DNA of 64,000 nucleotides, taken from assembly GCF_000300195.1 (NCBI RefSeq), contig NZ_AMQH01000019.1, forward strand, positions 1 to 64,000. Direction: 5' to 3'. Source of the DNA: Clostridium tunisiense TJ (GTDB lineage Bacteria; Bacillota; Clostridia; Clostridiales; Clostridiaceae). Under the pieces are notes generated by a model, which saw nothing but the letters and a program-made list of their open reading frames with translations, was not told the origin of the DNA and did not search any database. The position numbers and the translations under genes are program-made. Of this stretch, positions 1 through 9,289 are shown piece after piece; the stretch's first letter is position 1; each line of letters opens with the position of its first letter.

Positions 1-1
1 A

Positions 2-955
2 TTAGTTAGTTGAGAAATGTTGAGTTGCGTAAACATAGTTTCCTTGGCTGCTGAATACTACTCCTGCCCCCATTTTAGTCCAGTTAGCACTTAAAATGTT
101 TGCTCTGTGTCCTGGAGAGTTCATCCACTGATCAACTAAGTATTTAGCTGTAGTTGTAGCTTCTGGGTAACCTTGGCTATAGAATATATTTTCACCATAT
201 CCATTAGTGTTATACTTGAAGTATTTAGTTGCTAAGTCCATTGGGCTAGCGTTGTTTAGAGATGGTGTATTGTGCTCAAAGTAGTTATATTGAAGCATGT
301 TATTAGATTTATATCTAGCAATTGGCCTCATGTTTTCTTCCCAAGCTAATGGCTTAAGTCCAGCCTTAGTTCTTTCTTGATTAACATAAGTTAGGATTTC
401 CTTTTCCACTGCATCTAGATATTTAAAGCTCTTATTATTTGGATTAGCAGGTACACCACTTGGTACTGTTGTACTTGGCGTTGTAGCTGGTTCTTCAACT
501 CTTGGAGCTTCTGTTTTTGGAACTTCTTTTGAAGGTACTTCAACCTTTGGAGCCTCTACTTTTGGCTCTTCAATTACTGGAACCTGAGTCTTTGGTTCTT
601 CTACAACTGGAGTTTCAGTTTTAGGATTTTCTACTACTGGAACTTCTACGTTATTATCTTCATTTGTTACTGGTGTTTCTACCACTGAATTGTCTTCATC
701 AGCAACTACACAATTATCACTAGGTAATTGAACTTGTACTGGTGCAATACCATCACAAGAATTTCTTAAGTTTAAAGGTAGATTTATAGTTTGTCCACTA
801 TTTTGTGAATTTGAAATCTGGCTTTGAACTATTTGCTGCGTAGGAAACTTTGGCATTTCAACTTTATTTGTAGCTGTTCCAGCAGCTACTCCTGAAGCAG
901 AACCTCCTGCAGTAAATAGAGATAAAACTAAAGCTAATAATTTATTTGTTATCAT
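2..955 (-). CDS. Secreted CAP/SCP-domain protein (YkwD-like)
   Basis: 317-residue protein with an N-terminal signal-like hydrophobic segment (about residues 5-27). A Thr/Asn-rich stretch follows, then a Pro/Glu/Val-rich linker (about 90-165) made of degenerate repeats such as EEPKTQVPV and EAPKVEVP. The C-terminal part (about 185-317) is a CAP (SCP/PR1) domain: the NQERTKAGLKPL, YNYFEHNTP, GYGENI and NSPGHRANIL blocks are the conserved CAP signatures, including the His and Glu residues of the cavity. It is probably exported and held in the wall matrix by the charged Pro-rich linker. No LPXTG or other sortase signal is seen. The bacterial CAP role is not firmly established. The stop codon is at positions 2-4, so the gene is complete. 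An AAGGAG site lies about 10 bases before the ATG. Confidence 0.9.
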   Translation of the reverse strand: MITNKLLALVLSLFTAGGSASGVAAGTATNKVEMPKFPTQQIVQSQISNSQNSGQTINLPLNLRNSCDGIAPVQVQLPSDNCVVADEDNSVVETPVTNEDNNVEVPVVENPKTETPVVEEPKTQVPVIEEPKVEAPKVEVPSKEVPKTEAPRVEEPATTPSTTVPSGVPANPNNKSFKYLDAVEKEILTYVNQERTKAGLKPLAWEENMRPIARYKSNNMLQYNYFEHNTPSLNNASPMDLATKYFKYNTNGYGENIFYSQGYPEATTTAKYLVDQWMNSPGHRANILSANWTKMGAGVVFSSQGNYVYATQHFSTN

Positions 956-1256
956 ATATCAACAACTCCTTATTTTTTATTTTGCTCCTTGCTTTCTTGG
1001 GGGTATGTGTAACTCCATCGTGCAATCAGTAGCTTTTATTTCTTAGGTGCCTTGCTGATGAACATATCTTAACATGGGATAAAAACTAAAACAACCCCTG
1101 TCCAAGGTTTTCATAATAAGGGTAAAATTATCCACTTTAAAATTTATTGTTTAAAATCATAAAGGTTTTATATGTGGATTTATTAGTTGAATTTCTATAC
1201 ATGATGCTAGTTAACTAAAGTATAATGTGCTTCATTAGATGGAAAAATACAAATTT
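956..1256. other. Intergenic leader/promoter region, no gene seen
   Basis: About 300 bases between the CAP gene and the peroxiredoxin terminator. They probably hold the minus-strand promoter and a roughly 130-base 5' untranslated region of the CAP gene. That region is richer in G and C than its surroundings and contains complementary stretches, but I could not match it to a known riboswitch class. No coding potential seen. Confidence 0.4.
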
Positions 1257-1304
1257 AAAACTGCTAAACCTAATAACTATATTAGAAAATTAGCAGTTTT
1301 TTTT
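1257..1304 (-). terminator. Intrinsic terminator after peroxiredoxin gene
   Basis: Arms AAAACTGCTAA (1257-1267) and TTAGCAGTTTT (1290-1300) form an 11-bp stem directly behind the minus-strand stop codon. T runs flank it on both strands, so it may act in both directions. Confidence 0.8.
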
Positions 1305-1305
1305 G

Positions 1306-1767
1306 CTACATATTAGATAATACTTCAATAACCTCATTAATATTGGGAAGTTCATTTAGGGGGTATACTTTAACCCATTGAACTACACCATTCTCATCTA
1401 TTATAATATTAACTCTTTCAGACATACCTTCATCTTCCATGAAAATACCGTAATCTCTTGCTACTTTTCCGTGGGGCCAAAAATCAGAAGGAATTCTTAG
1501 ATTTTTAAGTCCAAGTGCAACAGCCCATACCTTTTTACAAGGGGTAGGGTCAACACTGAAACCAAGAGGAATTGTATTTAATTCCTGAAACTTTTCCCAA
1601 TTATTTTCTAAGGCTCGCATTTGGTCTGTACAAACTGGTGTCCAAGCAACTGGATGCCAAGAAAGTAGGACTCTTTTTCCTTTGAAATCTGATAAATGTA
1701 AGGGCGTATCATTATTGTCTTTAACTGAAAATTCTGGAGCTACAGCTCCAACCTGAACTAAACTCAT
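1306..1767 (-). CDS. Peroxiredoxin, AhpC/TSA family
   Basis: 153 residues from the chosen ATG at 1767. A GTG two codons upstream lies too close to the AAGGAG site (2 bases), while the ATG is 8 bases away. The fold is thioredoxin-like with the peroxidatic motif P-V-A-W-T-P-V-C near residue 46, reached after the APEFSVKD and FKGKRVLL strands. A second Cys lies in DPTPCKKVW, but this is not the classical C-terminal resolving position, so a 1-Cys or atypical 2-Cys mechanism is possible. It should reduce peroxides with thiol electrons in the cytoplasm, as expected for an oxygen-sensitive anaerobe. The gene is monocistronic, with a terminator immediately downstream. The usual Arg of the peroxiredoxin active site is not obvious from reading alone. 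Confidence 0.88.
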   Translation of the reverse strand: MSLVQVGAVAPEFSVKDNNDTPLHLSDFKGKRVLLSWHPVAWTPVCTDQMRALENNWEKFQELNTIPLGFSVDPTPCKKVWAVALGLKNLRIPSDFWPHGKVARDYGIFMEDEGMSERVNIIIDENGVVQWVKVYPLNELPNINEVIEVLSNM

Positions 1768-2332
1768 ATACACAACTCCTTTATGAAAATATAGTAGTAG
1801 TATGTGAGTAATTTGATTAATTTATGAAAAATTTGGTTAGCCTCTTTTCATCAACTGCAATTGAAATATGTAGGTATATAGAAAAATTATATTGTTACGA
1901 TATAACTAGAGGTTGTAGCTGTATTTATAAATTAAAAAGGTAGTACTGAATTACAAGCTTTTTAAAACTAAATTAGAGTATTAAAATTTTTTTTTAATAC
2001 AAGATAATATCTATAGGAACTAAATTCAAAAGGTCACTTAAAAGCATTGGTGAAGGTAAACTTAGAAAGCAAATTTCTTTCAATGAGTAGCATTACAATT
2101 TTATAATATAGAGAAGAGATACTTACACCTATGTACAAATACTTACTAAAGCTTAGAAAAGACATTTTCATAAAAGTGGGAAAATTCAATTTTAGTAACA
2201 AGAAAAATTCAATGTTTTTAGCGATTTCTTAACCAAAATAATATTTTACAAAAAATATTATTATAAACTCTTAATTTTATGTAGATTTATGATAAAATAA
2301 TCAAAGGACATTTTATATGAGTGAGGTAGATT
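1768..2332. other. Intergenic region without recognised gene
   Basis: About 565 AT-rich bases between divergent genes. They must hold the promoters of the peroxiredoxin gene (minus) and the DUF1846 gene (plus). I see no convincing ORF with a ribosome site and no known RNA motif. Confidence 0.5.
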
Positions 2333-3841
2333 ATGAAAAAAGGATTTGATTCCAAAAAATATTTAGAAGAACAATCAAAGTTTATTCTTGAAAGAGTTAA
2401 TGATTATGACAAACTTTATTTAGAGTTCGGAGGAAAACTTTTATTCGATTTACATGCTAAAAGAGTACTTCCAGGCTTTGATGAGAATGCAAAAATTAAA
2501 TTGCTACACAAGTTAAAAGAAAAAGTTGAAGTTATTATCTGTGTTTATGCTGGTGATATCGAAAGAAATAAAATTCGTGGAGACTTCGGCATAACTTATG
2601 ACATGGATGTGTTAAGATTGATTGACGATCTTAGATCCTACGAGCTAGATGTAAATAGTGTAGTAGTAACTAGGTATGATAACCAACCTGCAGCTACACA
2701 ATTTATGAATAAACTAGAACGTAGAGGAATCAAGGTTTATACTCATAGCGCTACAAAGGGATACCCTACAGATGTAGATATAATTGTTAGTGATGAAGGC
2801 TATGGTAAAAATCCATACATAGAAACTACAAAACCAATAGTTGTAGTAACTGCTCCTGGCCCTGGAAGTGGAAAACTTGCCACTTGCCTAAGTCAGTTAT
2901 ATCATGAGCATAGACGTGGCAAAGTTGCAGGGTATTCGAAATTTGAAACCTTCCCAGTGTGGAACGTGCCTTTAAAACATCCACTAAATATTGCTTATGA
3001 ATCAGCCACAGTTGATTTAAAGGATGCCAATATGATCGATCCATTCCACTTTGATGCTTATAATGAAGTGGCAGTAAATTATAATCGTGATGTGGAAACT
3101 TTCCCAGTATTAAGAAGAATTATAGAAAAAATTACAAAAGAAGAATCTGTTTATAAATCGCCAACAGACATGGGAGTTAACCGTGTTGGTTTTGGGATTA
3201 TTGATGATGAAGTAATAAAAGAAGCTTCGAAACAGGAAATAATTAGAAGATATTTTAAAACTGGTTGTGAGTATAAAAAGGGATATGTAGATTTAGATAC
3301 TTACCATAGAGCAAAACTTATTATGGAAGAACTTAATCTTAAGGGAGAAGACAGAAAAGTAGTTGTACCAGCAAGAGAAAAGGCTGCAAAGCTTAAGGAA
3401 ATTACTTGTAAAAATGAACCTTGTCTTGCTGTAGCTCTTGAACTTGAAGATGGTACAATAATAACTGGAAAGAACTCAGAGACTATGGATGCTACTGCTG
3501 CAGTAGTGCTGAATGCTATTAAGCATGTTGCTAATATACCAGACGAGATTCATTTAATTTCACCAGTAATTCTTGAGCCAATAATTAATCTTAAATCAAA
3601 AAACTTTGGTAGCAAGGTTACTGCCTTAGATTGTGAAGAAATCTTAATTGCACTAAGTATCAGTGCTGCAACTAATCCTATGGCTCAATTAGCTATAGAA
3701 AAATTATCGGTGCTTAAAAGTTGTCAGGCTCACTCAACAACTATACTAAGTACAACTGATGAGCAAACCTTTAGAAAACTTGGGATAGATGTGACTTCAG
3801 ACCCAGAATACGCTTCAGATAGCTTGTATTATAACGAATAA
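2333..3841 (+). CDS. DUF1846 domain-containing protein
   Basis: 502 residues, the normal size for the DUF1846 family, which is cytoplasmic, conserved in Firmicutes and of unknown biochemical role. Family hallmarks visible are the opening [17 protein letters not shown], the nucleotide-binding-like stretch [21 protein letters not shown] (about 173-193) and the downstream [16 protein letters not shown] block. GPGSGK resembles a P-loop, so ATP or another phosphorylated ligand is plausible but unproven. The start is set by a GAGGT site seven bases upstream of the ATG. It is transcribed alone and ends at a strong terminator. The annotation as DUF1846 is confident; any enzymatic function would be a guess. 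Confidence 0.92.
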   Translation: MKKGFDSKKYLEEQSKFILERVNDYDKLYLEFGGKLLFDLHAKRVLPGFDENAKIKLLHKLKEKVEVIICVYAGDIERNKIRGDFGITYDMDVLRLIDDLRSYELDVNSVVVTRYDNQPAATQFMNKLERRGIKVYTHSATKGYPTDVDIIVSDEGYGKNPYIETTKPIVVVTAPGPGSGKLATCLSQLYHEHRRGKVAGYSKFETFPVWNVPLKHPLNIAYESATVDLKDANMIDPFHFDAYNEVAVNYNRDVETFPVLRRIIEKITKEESVYKSPTDMGVNRVGFGIIDDEVIKEASKQEIIRRYFKTGCEYKKGYVDLDTYHRAKLIMEELNLKGEDRKVVVPAREKAAKLKEITCKNEPCLAVALELEDGTIITGKNSETMDATAAVVLNAIKHVANIPDEIHLISPVILEPIINLKSKNFGSKVTALDCEEILIALSISAATNPMAQLAIEKLSVLKSCQAHSTTILSTTDEQTFRKLGIDVTSDPEYASDSLYYNE

Positions 3842-3892
3842 TTAACCGCTAAATATAAGTTTTCCTAAAAAAAATAATATTTAATAATTAAT

Positions 3893-3935
3893 AAAAAAGA
3901 TGTAGGTATTGAAAAATGTACCCTACATCTTTTTT
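3893..3935 (+). terminator. Intrinsic terminator after DUF1846 gene
   Basis: AAAAAAGATGTAGG pairs with CCTACATCTTTTTT around a short loop; the stem ends in a T run. Confidence 0.88.
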
Positions 3936-3988
3936 GTTTTCATAACTGTTGAAAGGATTGCTGTTACAAAATCTAAGTGTTATTAGAG

Positions 3989-4078
3989 TTATATTTCATA
4001 TATATGAAATATAATTTCATTATAAATAAAAAAGATATAGACAAATTGGAAATACTATACTAATATATAAGTATAGTA
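3989..4078. promoter_or_regulatory. Two palindromes upstream of XRE-cupin regulator
   Basis: Positions 3989-4014 form a perfect 26-bp palindrome (centre CATATATATG, half-site TTATATTTCATAT). Positions 4053-4061 and 4070-4078 form a second inverted repeat, TACTATACT/AGTATAGTA, with an 8-base spacer. Both lie 215-305 bp before the regulator start. They could be operators for the encoded XRE protein or RNA hairpins; the sequence alone does not decide. Confidence 0.45.
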
Positions 4079-4293
4079 AAAACAATTATTTAATGATAAA
4101 GCAGTCTGAAACATGAAAATAAGTGGGCAGTTTATATAAATTTATAAACTGAGGATCCAATAATATACTGTAGTATTAAGGTAAATGTGAAAATTTATTT
4201 CAAGAATGTGAAAAGTGAATATAAATGCCTTCTTACGGAAATTTTTATAGTTATGATATAATTAACTATAAAAGAGAAAAGAGGGAATATAAC

Positions 4294-4854
4294 ATGATAG
4301 AAGATATAGGACGCAAAATTAAAGAATTGAGAAATAGTCAGAACTTAACTCTAAAAGAATTAAGCGAAAAAACTAACCTGTCCATAGGTTTTTTATCTCA
4401 GTTAGAAAGAGGATTAACAACTATAGCAGTGGATACCCTTTATAACTTGGCTAAATCATTAGGGGTAGACCTGTCTTATTTCTTAGTAAGTCCAAAAGAA
4501 AATAAAAAAATTGTGCTTCGAAGTTATGAAAAGGAGTTAATCCAAATAAATAGCAATCAATTTATATATTATAATCTAACAAACTCCAGCGAGGATAAGG
4601 TGTTTTTACCTAGATATATTGAGATTCTTCCAAGAAATAGTGATGAACCAGTTACTCAATATCAACATGAAGGTCAAGAATTTGTATATGTTATGGAAGG
4701 GATACTCACATTAGTTTTTAACAACGAAACCTATGAATTATATCCAGGAGATAGTGCGCATTATGATTCAAGTATAATACATAATTGGTACAATAGAACT
4801 AGTATGACAGTAAAAATGATTACTGTACACACGCCGAATTTCTTGCAAAAATAG
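4294..4854 (+). CDS. XRE-family transcriptional regulator with cupin domain
   Basis: 186 residues from the ATG at 4294, which has a well-placed AGAGGG site. An in-frame ATG at 4225 has none. Residues 1-65 form a helix-turn-helix of the XRE/Cro type (IKELRNSQNLTLKELSEKTNLSIGFLSQLERG). Residues about 105-180 form a cupin barrel with H-x-GQEFVYVMEG and YPGDSAHYDSSIIHNW motifs, the usual small-ligand or metal pocket. This architecture is typical of regulators of amino-acid or polyamine catabolic genes. The next genes on the same strand, 295 bp downstream, are the hydroxyproline dehydratase operon, so it may regulate that operon. This is inference from position only. Confidence 0.88.
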   Translation: MIEDIGRKIKELRNSQNLTLKELSEKTNLSIGFLSQLERGLTTIAVDTLYNLAKSLGVDLSYFLVSPKENKKIVLRSYEKELIQINSNQFIYYNLTNSSEDKVFLPRYIEILPRNSDEPVTQYQHEGQEFVYVMEGILTLVFNNETYELYPGDSAHYDSSIIHNWYNRTSMTVKMITVHTPNFLQK

Positions 4855-4956
4855 ATGTGTTAAATAGATAAACTCTTTAACTTAATAATACTTGATAAAT
4901 ATAGGGTTAGTACACTATTTAGCTGTAATTAAGTTTAGTCAGTGAAAAGAGCTTTT

Positions 4957-5009
4957 AGGGGAATCAAGTGAACATAATATAAAAATTATGCTGTTAAATT
5001 TGGTTCCCT
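4957..5009. repeat. Short imperfect palindrome bounded by AGGG...CCCT
   Basis: Starts AGGGGAATCAA and ends TTTGGTTCCCT, so the ends pair with one bulge. It shares its boundary sequences with elements at 10463, 22762 and 39183 and may be an internally deleted or related member of that repeat family. Confidence 0.45.
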
Positions 5010-5060
5010 ATGAAATTATAAACTTCTTTTAAATTATTTAGGAACACTTTGTAGTTAATA

Positions 5061-5097
5061 GATTTTTATTTTGGGGTTTTTACTGAAAATAAAAATC
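5061..5097 (+). promoter_or_regulatory. Hairpin upstream of hydroxyproline dehydratase operon
   Basis: GATTTTTATTTT (5061-5072) and AAAATAAAAATC (5086-5097) are perfectly complementary (12 bp, 13-base loop), 50 bp before the activase start. It may be an operator, the end of an upstream transcript or a leader hairpin; it has no clear T run. Confidence 0.4.
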
Positions 5098-5148
5098 AAA
5101 CATATATGTAATTGTTAAAAAAATAACAATAATAAGGGGGGGACTTAC

Positions 5149-6051
5149 TTGATTTCTGCGACTACGGTAAATATTCAAAAGTTTTCAGTTCATGATGGGC
5201 CAGGGATACGTACTACGGTATTCTTAAAGGGTTGCCCTTTAGAATGTTGGTGGTGCCATAATCCTGAAAGTCAAAACCTAAATCCTGAAATTTTTTATTT
5301 TGAAGAAAGATGCACAAAGTGTGGTAAATGCATAAAGAGGTGTGAAGGAAAAGCCTTGGAATTTAAGGATAATTATTTAACAATGAATAAAGGCAAGTGT
5401 AATCTTTGTGAAAAGTGCGCTGATTTTTGTCCTAATAATGCAAGGGAATACGTAGGAAGGAATTTTACAGTAAAAGAGTTGATGAAGGAAATTATAAAAG
5501 ATGAGGCTTTTTATGAGGAATCTAATGGTGGAGTAACCTTTTCAGGGGGGGAACCACTAATTCATGTAGATTTTCTAAAAAAGGTATTAGAAGGGTGTAA
5601 AATTAGAGGAATTCATACAGTTGTAGATACTTGTGGATATGCTGCTTGGGAAAGCTTTGAAAAGATATTAGGCAAAGTAGATTTATTTTTATATGATCTT
5701 AAAATCATGAATAATGAAAAACATAAAAAATATGTAGGAGTAGAAAATAAACTTATATTAGAAAATTTAAAAAGGCTTTCAGCCAGGAGCTGCAATATTT
5801 TTATTAGAATGCCTATAATTGCTGGTATTAATGATGATGATGCCCATATAACTGAAGCTATTTGTTACCTGTCAAACTTAAATATAATACAGGTTAATTT
5901 ATTACCATATCATAAGATGGGTATGGACAAATATAAAAGATTAAACATGGAATATAAGTTATTGGGCATAGAAAAACCATCAGAGGATAGAATGACTGAA
6001 ATAGCAGAGAAGTTTAGAAAAGCAGGAATGAAAGTAAAAATAGGGGGGTAG
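5149..6051 (+). CDS. Glycyl radical enzyme activase (HypD activating enzyme)
   Basis: 300-residue radical SAM enzyme that installs the glycyl radical on the dehydratase encoded 6 bp downstream. It begins with FSVHDGPGIRTTVFLKGCPLECWWCHNPE, which contains the CX3CX2C cluster motif of PflA-type activases. Two ferredoxin-type 4Fe-4S sets follow (CTKCGKCIKRC and CNLCEKCADFC, about residues 55-100), as in the activases of GREs other than pyruvate formate lyase. The SGGEP motif for SAM binding is present (about 130). The start is TTG at 5149, supported by a run of seven G (5136-5142) seven bases upstream. Here the activase precedes its GRE. Clusters and radical chemistry make it strictly anaerobic. 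Confidence 0.93.
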   Translation: MISATTVNIQKFSVHDGPGIRTTVFLKGCPLECWWCHNPESQNLNPEIFYFEERCTKCGKCIKRCEGKALEFKDNYLTMNKGKCNLCEKCADFCPNNAREYVGRNFTVKELMKEIIKDEAFYEESNGGVTFSGGEPLIHVDFLKKVLEGCKIRGIHTVVDTCGYAAWESFEKILGKVDLFLYDLKIMNNEKHKKYVGVENKLILENLKRLSARSCNIFIRMPIIAGINDDDAHITEAICYLSNLNIIQVNLLPYHKMGMDKYKRLNMEYKLLGIEKPSEDRMTEIAEKFRKAGMKVKIGG

Positions 6052-6057
6052 TTAAGT

Positions 6058-8436
6058 ATGATTAATGAGAGAGTAAAAAAGTTAAGAGAGCAAAGCTTAA
6101 ATGCAATTCCTCGTATTTCAATGGAGAGAGCTCAAATTGTGGATGAAGTTTATAAAAAATATGAGGGGAAGGTTTCTACACCAGTATTAAGAGCTTTAGT
6201 TTTAAAGGAATTAATGACAAAAAAGAAACTTTGTATTAATGATGGTGAATTAATAGTTGGTGAGAGAGGTGAAGAGCCTGCAGCAACTCCTACTTATCCG
6301 GAATTATGTTGTCATACAATTGAAGATATGGAAATTATGAATAAACGTGAAAATATTTCTTTTAAATCAACAAAAGAAGATATAAAAATGCAAAAAGAAG
6401 TTATAATTCCTTACTGGGAACAAAGATCAATTAGAAATAAAATTCTAGAAAGTATGGATGAGGAATGGAAAGAATGCTATGCAGCAGGAATGTTTACAGA
6501 ATTTATGGAACAAAGAGGTCCAGGACATACAGTTTGTGATGATAAAATTTATAAAAAAGGTTTCTTAGATTTTAAGAAAGATATCCAGGGTGCTATTAGA
6601 AATCTAGATTTTTTTAAAGATGATGAAGCTTTAGCTAAGAAAGATCAACTTGAAGCAATGAGTATTGCTTGTGATGCAATAATGATATTAGGTGCTCGTT
6701 ATTCTCAGTACGCAAAAGAACTTGCTGAAAAAGAAGAAGATTTAACTAAGAAAGGAGAACTTCTTTATATTGCCGAAGTATGCAGTCATGTACCTGCAAA
6801 GGCACCCAGAAACTTCAGAGAAGCTCTTCAAATGTATTGGTTCGTACATTTATGCGTTATTTCAGAATTAAACCCATGGGATGCATACTGTCCTGGAAGA
6901 TTGGACCAACACCTATATCCATTCTATGAAAAAGAAGTTGAAGCCGGAACTTTAACAGCTGAAGAGGCTGAAGAACTACTGCAGTGTTTCTGGGTTAAGT
7001 TTAACAATCAGCCAGCGCCACCAAAGGTTGGAATAACACTAAAGGAAAGTGCCACCTATACAGATTTCTCAAATATCAACGTTGGAGGATTGCGATTAGA
7101 TGGTTCTGATGGAGTTAATGAGGTAAGTTATATAATACTCGACGTAATAGATGAGATGAGATTATTACAACCTAGCTCAAATGTTCAAATAAGCAAGAAG
7201 AGTCCACAGAAGTTTGTTAAAAGAGCCTGTGAAATTTCAAGAAAAGGATGGGGACAACCATCCATGTTTAATACAGATGCTGTAATTCAAGAGATGATTA
7301 ATGCAGGAAAATCTTTAGAAGATGCTCGCTGTGGAGGTAATAGTGGATGTGTTGAAACTGGGGCTTTTGGAAAAGAAGCCTATATTCTTACAGGATATTT
7401 TAATTTACCAAAGGTGTTAGAAATCACCTTAAACAACGGTGTAGATCCACTTACGGGCAAGAAAATAGGTATTGAAACTGGTCAGGTTACTAACTTTGAA
7501 ACTTATGAAGAACTATTTAAGGCCTATAAAAAACAACTGAACCACTTTATAGATATAAAAATCAAAGGAAATAGAATAATCGAGAAAATATATGCTACTA
7601 GAATGCCAGTACCATTTCTTTCTGTTGTGACAAATGATTGTATTTCCAAAGGAAAAGATTACAATGCTGGGGGAGCTAGGTATAACATAAGCTATGTTCA
7701 AGGTGTTGGAATTGGAACTATTACTGATGCTTTTACTGCTTTGAAATATCAAGTTTTTGATAAAAAAAATATAACTATGGGTGAAATCATGGAGGCATTA
7801 AGAAGTAATTTTGAAGGTCATGAGGACATTTTAAAATTAGTAAAAAGTAGAACACCAAAGTATGGTAATGACGATGATTATTCAGATAGTATAATGCAAG
7901 AAATATTCCAAGCCTTTTACGAAGAGGTTGATGGAAGAAAGAATGGTAAGGGTGGAGAGTTTAAAATAAATATGCTACCCACAACCTGTCATGTTTATTT
8001 TGGTTCAGTAATTGGTGCAACTCCAAATGGAAGAAAGGCTCATGTGCCTCTTTCAGAAGGTATTTCACCAGAAAAGGGTGCAGATACAAATGGGCCTACA
8101 GCAGTAGTTAAATCTGCAGCAAAAATGGACCATTTAAAAACTGGCGGAACCTTATTAAATCAAAAGTTTACTCCATCAGTAGTTGAAGGTGAAGAAGGGT
8201 TAAATAATATGGCTAATTTAGTAAGGACTTATTTCAAACTAGATGGTCATCATATTCAGTTCAATGTTGTTAGCAAGGAATTGCTTATAGAAGCACAAAA
8301 AAATCCAGAGGAATATAAAGATCTTATTGTTCGTGTTGCTGGATATAGTGATTACTTTAATAACTTGGATAGAGTATTACAAAATGAAATTATAGATAGA
8401 ACTGAACAAGCTTTTGAAGGAAGTAATGCTTGTTAG
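6058..8436 (+). CDS. hypD: trans-4-hydroxy-L-proline dehydratase (glycyl radical enzyme)
   Basis: 792-residue glycyl radical enzyme. The conserved Cys-loop C431-V-E433 (context GGNSGCVETGAFG) supplies the thiyl radical, and the C-terminal RVAGYSDYF motif carries the radical Gly at residue 762. HypD removes water from trans-4-hydroxy-L-proline to give 1-pyrroline-5-carboxylate, which the following gene product (ProC) reduces to proline. The assignment rests on the Cys-loop sequence and, strongly, on the direct neighbours: a dedicated activase upstream and proC downstream, the published HypD context in Clostridia. Other GREs of similar length (glycerol or choline lyases) are less likely because of proC. 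ATG start with a GGGGGG site. This lets the cell use collagen-derived hydroxyproline as an electron acceptor. Confidence 0.9.
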   Translation: MINERVKKLREQSLNAIPRISMERAQIVDEVYKKYEGKVSTPVLRALVLKELMTKKKLCINDGELIVGERGEEPAATPTYPELCCHTIEDMEIMNKRENISFKSTKEDIKMQKEVIIPYWEQRSIRNKILESMDEEWKECYAAGMFTEFMEQRGPGHTVCDDKIYKKGFLDFKKDIQGAIRNLDFFKDDEALAKKDQLEAMSIACDAIMILGARYSQYAKELAEKEEDLTKKGELLYIAEVCSHVPAKAPRNFREALQMYWFVHLCVISELNPWDAYCPGRLDQHLYPFYEKEVEAGTLTAEEAEELLQCFWVKFNNQPAPPKVGITLKESATYTDFSNINVGGLRLDGSDGVNEVSYIILDVIDEMRLLQPSSNVQISKKSPQKFVKRACEISRKGWGQPSMFNTDAVIQEMINAGKSLEDARCGGNSGCVETGAFGKEAYILTGYFNLPKVLEITLNNGVDPLTGKKIGIETGQVTNFETYEELFKAYKKQLNHFIDIKIKGNRIIEKIYATRMPVPFLSVVTNDCISKGKDYNAGGARYNISYVQGVGIGTITDAFTALKYQVFDKKNITMGEIMEALRSNFEGHEDILKLVKSRTPKYGNDDDYSDSIMQEIFQAFYEEVDGRKNGKGGEFKINMLPTTCHVYFGSVIGATPNGRKAHVPLSEGISPEKGADTNGPTAVVKSAAKMDHLKTGGTLLNQKFTPSVVEGEEGLNNMANLVRTYFKLDGHHIQFNVVSKELLIEAQKNPEEYKDLIVRVAGYSDYFNNLDRVLQNEIIDRTEQAFEGSNAC

Positions 8437-8456
8437 TAACATTATGGAGGTATGTA

Positions 8457-9269
8457 ATGAACAAAACAATAGGATTTATTGGCTGTGGAAACATGGGTAC
8501 TGCAATGATAGGAGGAATTATAAAAGCTAATATAGTGACTTCAGATAAAATTACTGTTGCAGATCTAAATGAGAAGAGTCTTAAGGAAACAAAGTTAAAA
8601 TATGGAATAAACATAACTACTGCAAATAGGGAAGTAGCTAAAAATGCAGATATTTTGATTTTATCAGTAAAACCAAATTTATATCCAATAGTAATTAATG
8701 AGATAAAAGATCATATTAAAGAAAATGCAATAATAGTAACTATTGCTGCTGGTAAGGATATAAAGGGTACTGAAGACATGTTTGGAAGAAAAGTAAAGGT
8801 GGTTAGAGTAATGCCAAACACACCTGCACTTGTTGGAGAAGGAATGTCAGCAATATGTGGAAATGAAGTAATAACAAAGGAAGAACTAGTGGAAATAGTA
8901 AACATTTTTGAAAGTTTTGGTAAGGCAGAAATAGTAAGTGAAAAGCTTATGGATGTAGTAACAGCAGTAAGTGGTTCTTCACCAGCTTATGTATACATGT
9001 TTATAGAAGCTATGGCAGATGCTGCTGTACTTGACGGCATGCCAAGAAATCAGGCATATAAATTTGCAGCACAAGCTGTCCTTGGAGCTTCAAAAATGGT
9101 GTTAGAAACAGGAATCCATCCAGGAGCTCTTAAGGATATGGTTTGTTCTCCAGGTGGCACAACTATAGAAGCAGTAGCAACTCTTGAAGAGAAGGGGTTA
9201 AGAACAGCAGTAATATCAGCAATGAGAAATTGCACTAAAAAGTCTATAGAAATTTCTAATTTAAAGTAG
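8457..9269 (+). CDS. proC: Pyrroline-5-carboxylate reductase
   Basis: 270 residues from the ATG at 8457 (TGGAGG site 7 bases upstream); upstream in-frame codons lack a ribosome site. The N-terminal Rossmann motif is GFIGCGNMGTAMIGGI. Family signatures VRVMPNTPALVGEGM and, in the C-terminal dimerisation domain, SGSSPAYVYMFIEAMADAAV and SPGGTTIEAV are intact. It reduces pyrroline-5-carboxylate to L-proline with NAD(P)H. Its place 20 bp behind hypD indicates that the product of hydroxyproline dehydration is reduced to proline here, giving a route that disposes of reducing equivalents. A second, biosynthetic proC may exist elsewhere in the genome. Confidence 0.96.
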   Translation: MNKTIGFIGCGNMGTAMIGGIIKANIVTSDKITVADLNEKSLKETKLKYGINITTANREVAKNADILILSVKPNLYPIVINEIKDHIKENAIIVTIAAGKDIKGTEDMFGRKVKVVRVMPNTPALVGEGMSAICGNEVITKEELVEIVNIFESFGKAEIVSEKLMDVVTAVSGSSPAYVYMFIEAMADAAVLDGMPRNQAYKFAAQAVLGASKMVLETGIHPGALKDMVCSPGGTTIEAVATLEEKGLRTAVISAMRNCTKKSIEISNLK

Positions 9270-9289
9270 GAATATATGGGAGGAAAAAA

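Noticed and set aside
2826..3044. Antisense ORF within the DUF1846 gene
   Set aside because: No ribosome site and no recognisable domain; it is the complement of a well-conserved coding sequence.
5149..9269. Link between hydroxyproline HypD and nickel HypA/HypB by name
   Set aside because: The shared 'hyp' symbols are coincidental; the proteins belong to unrelated pathways.
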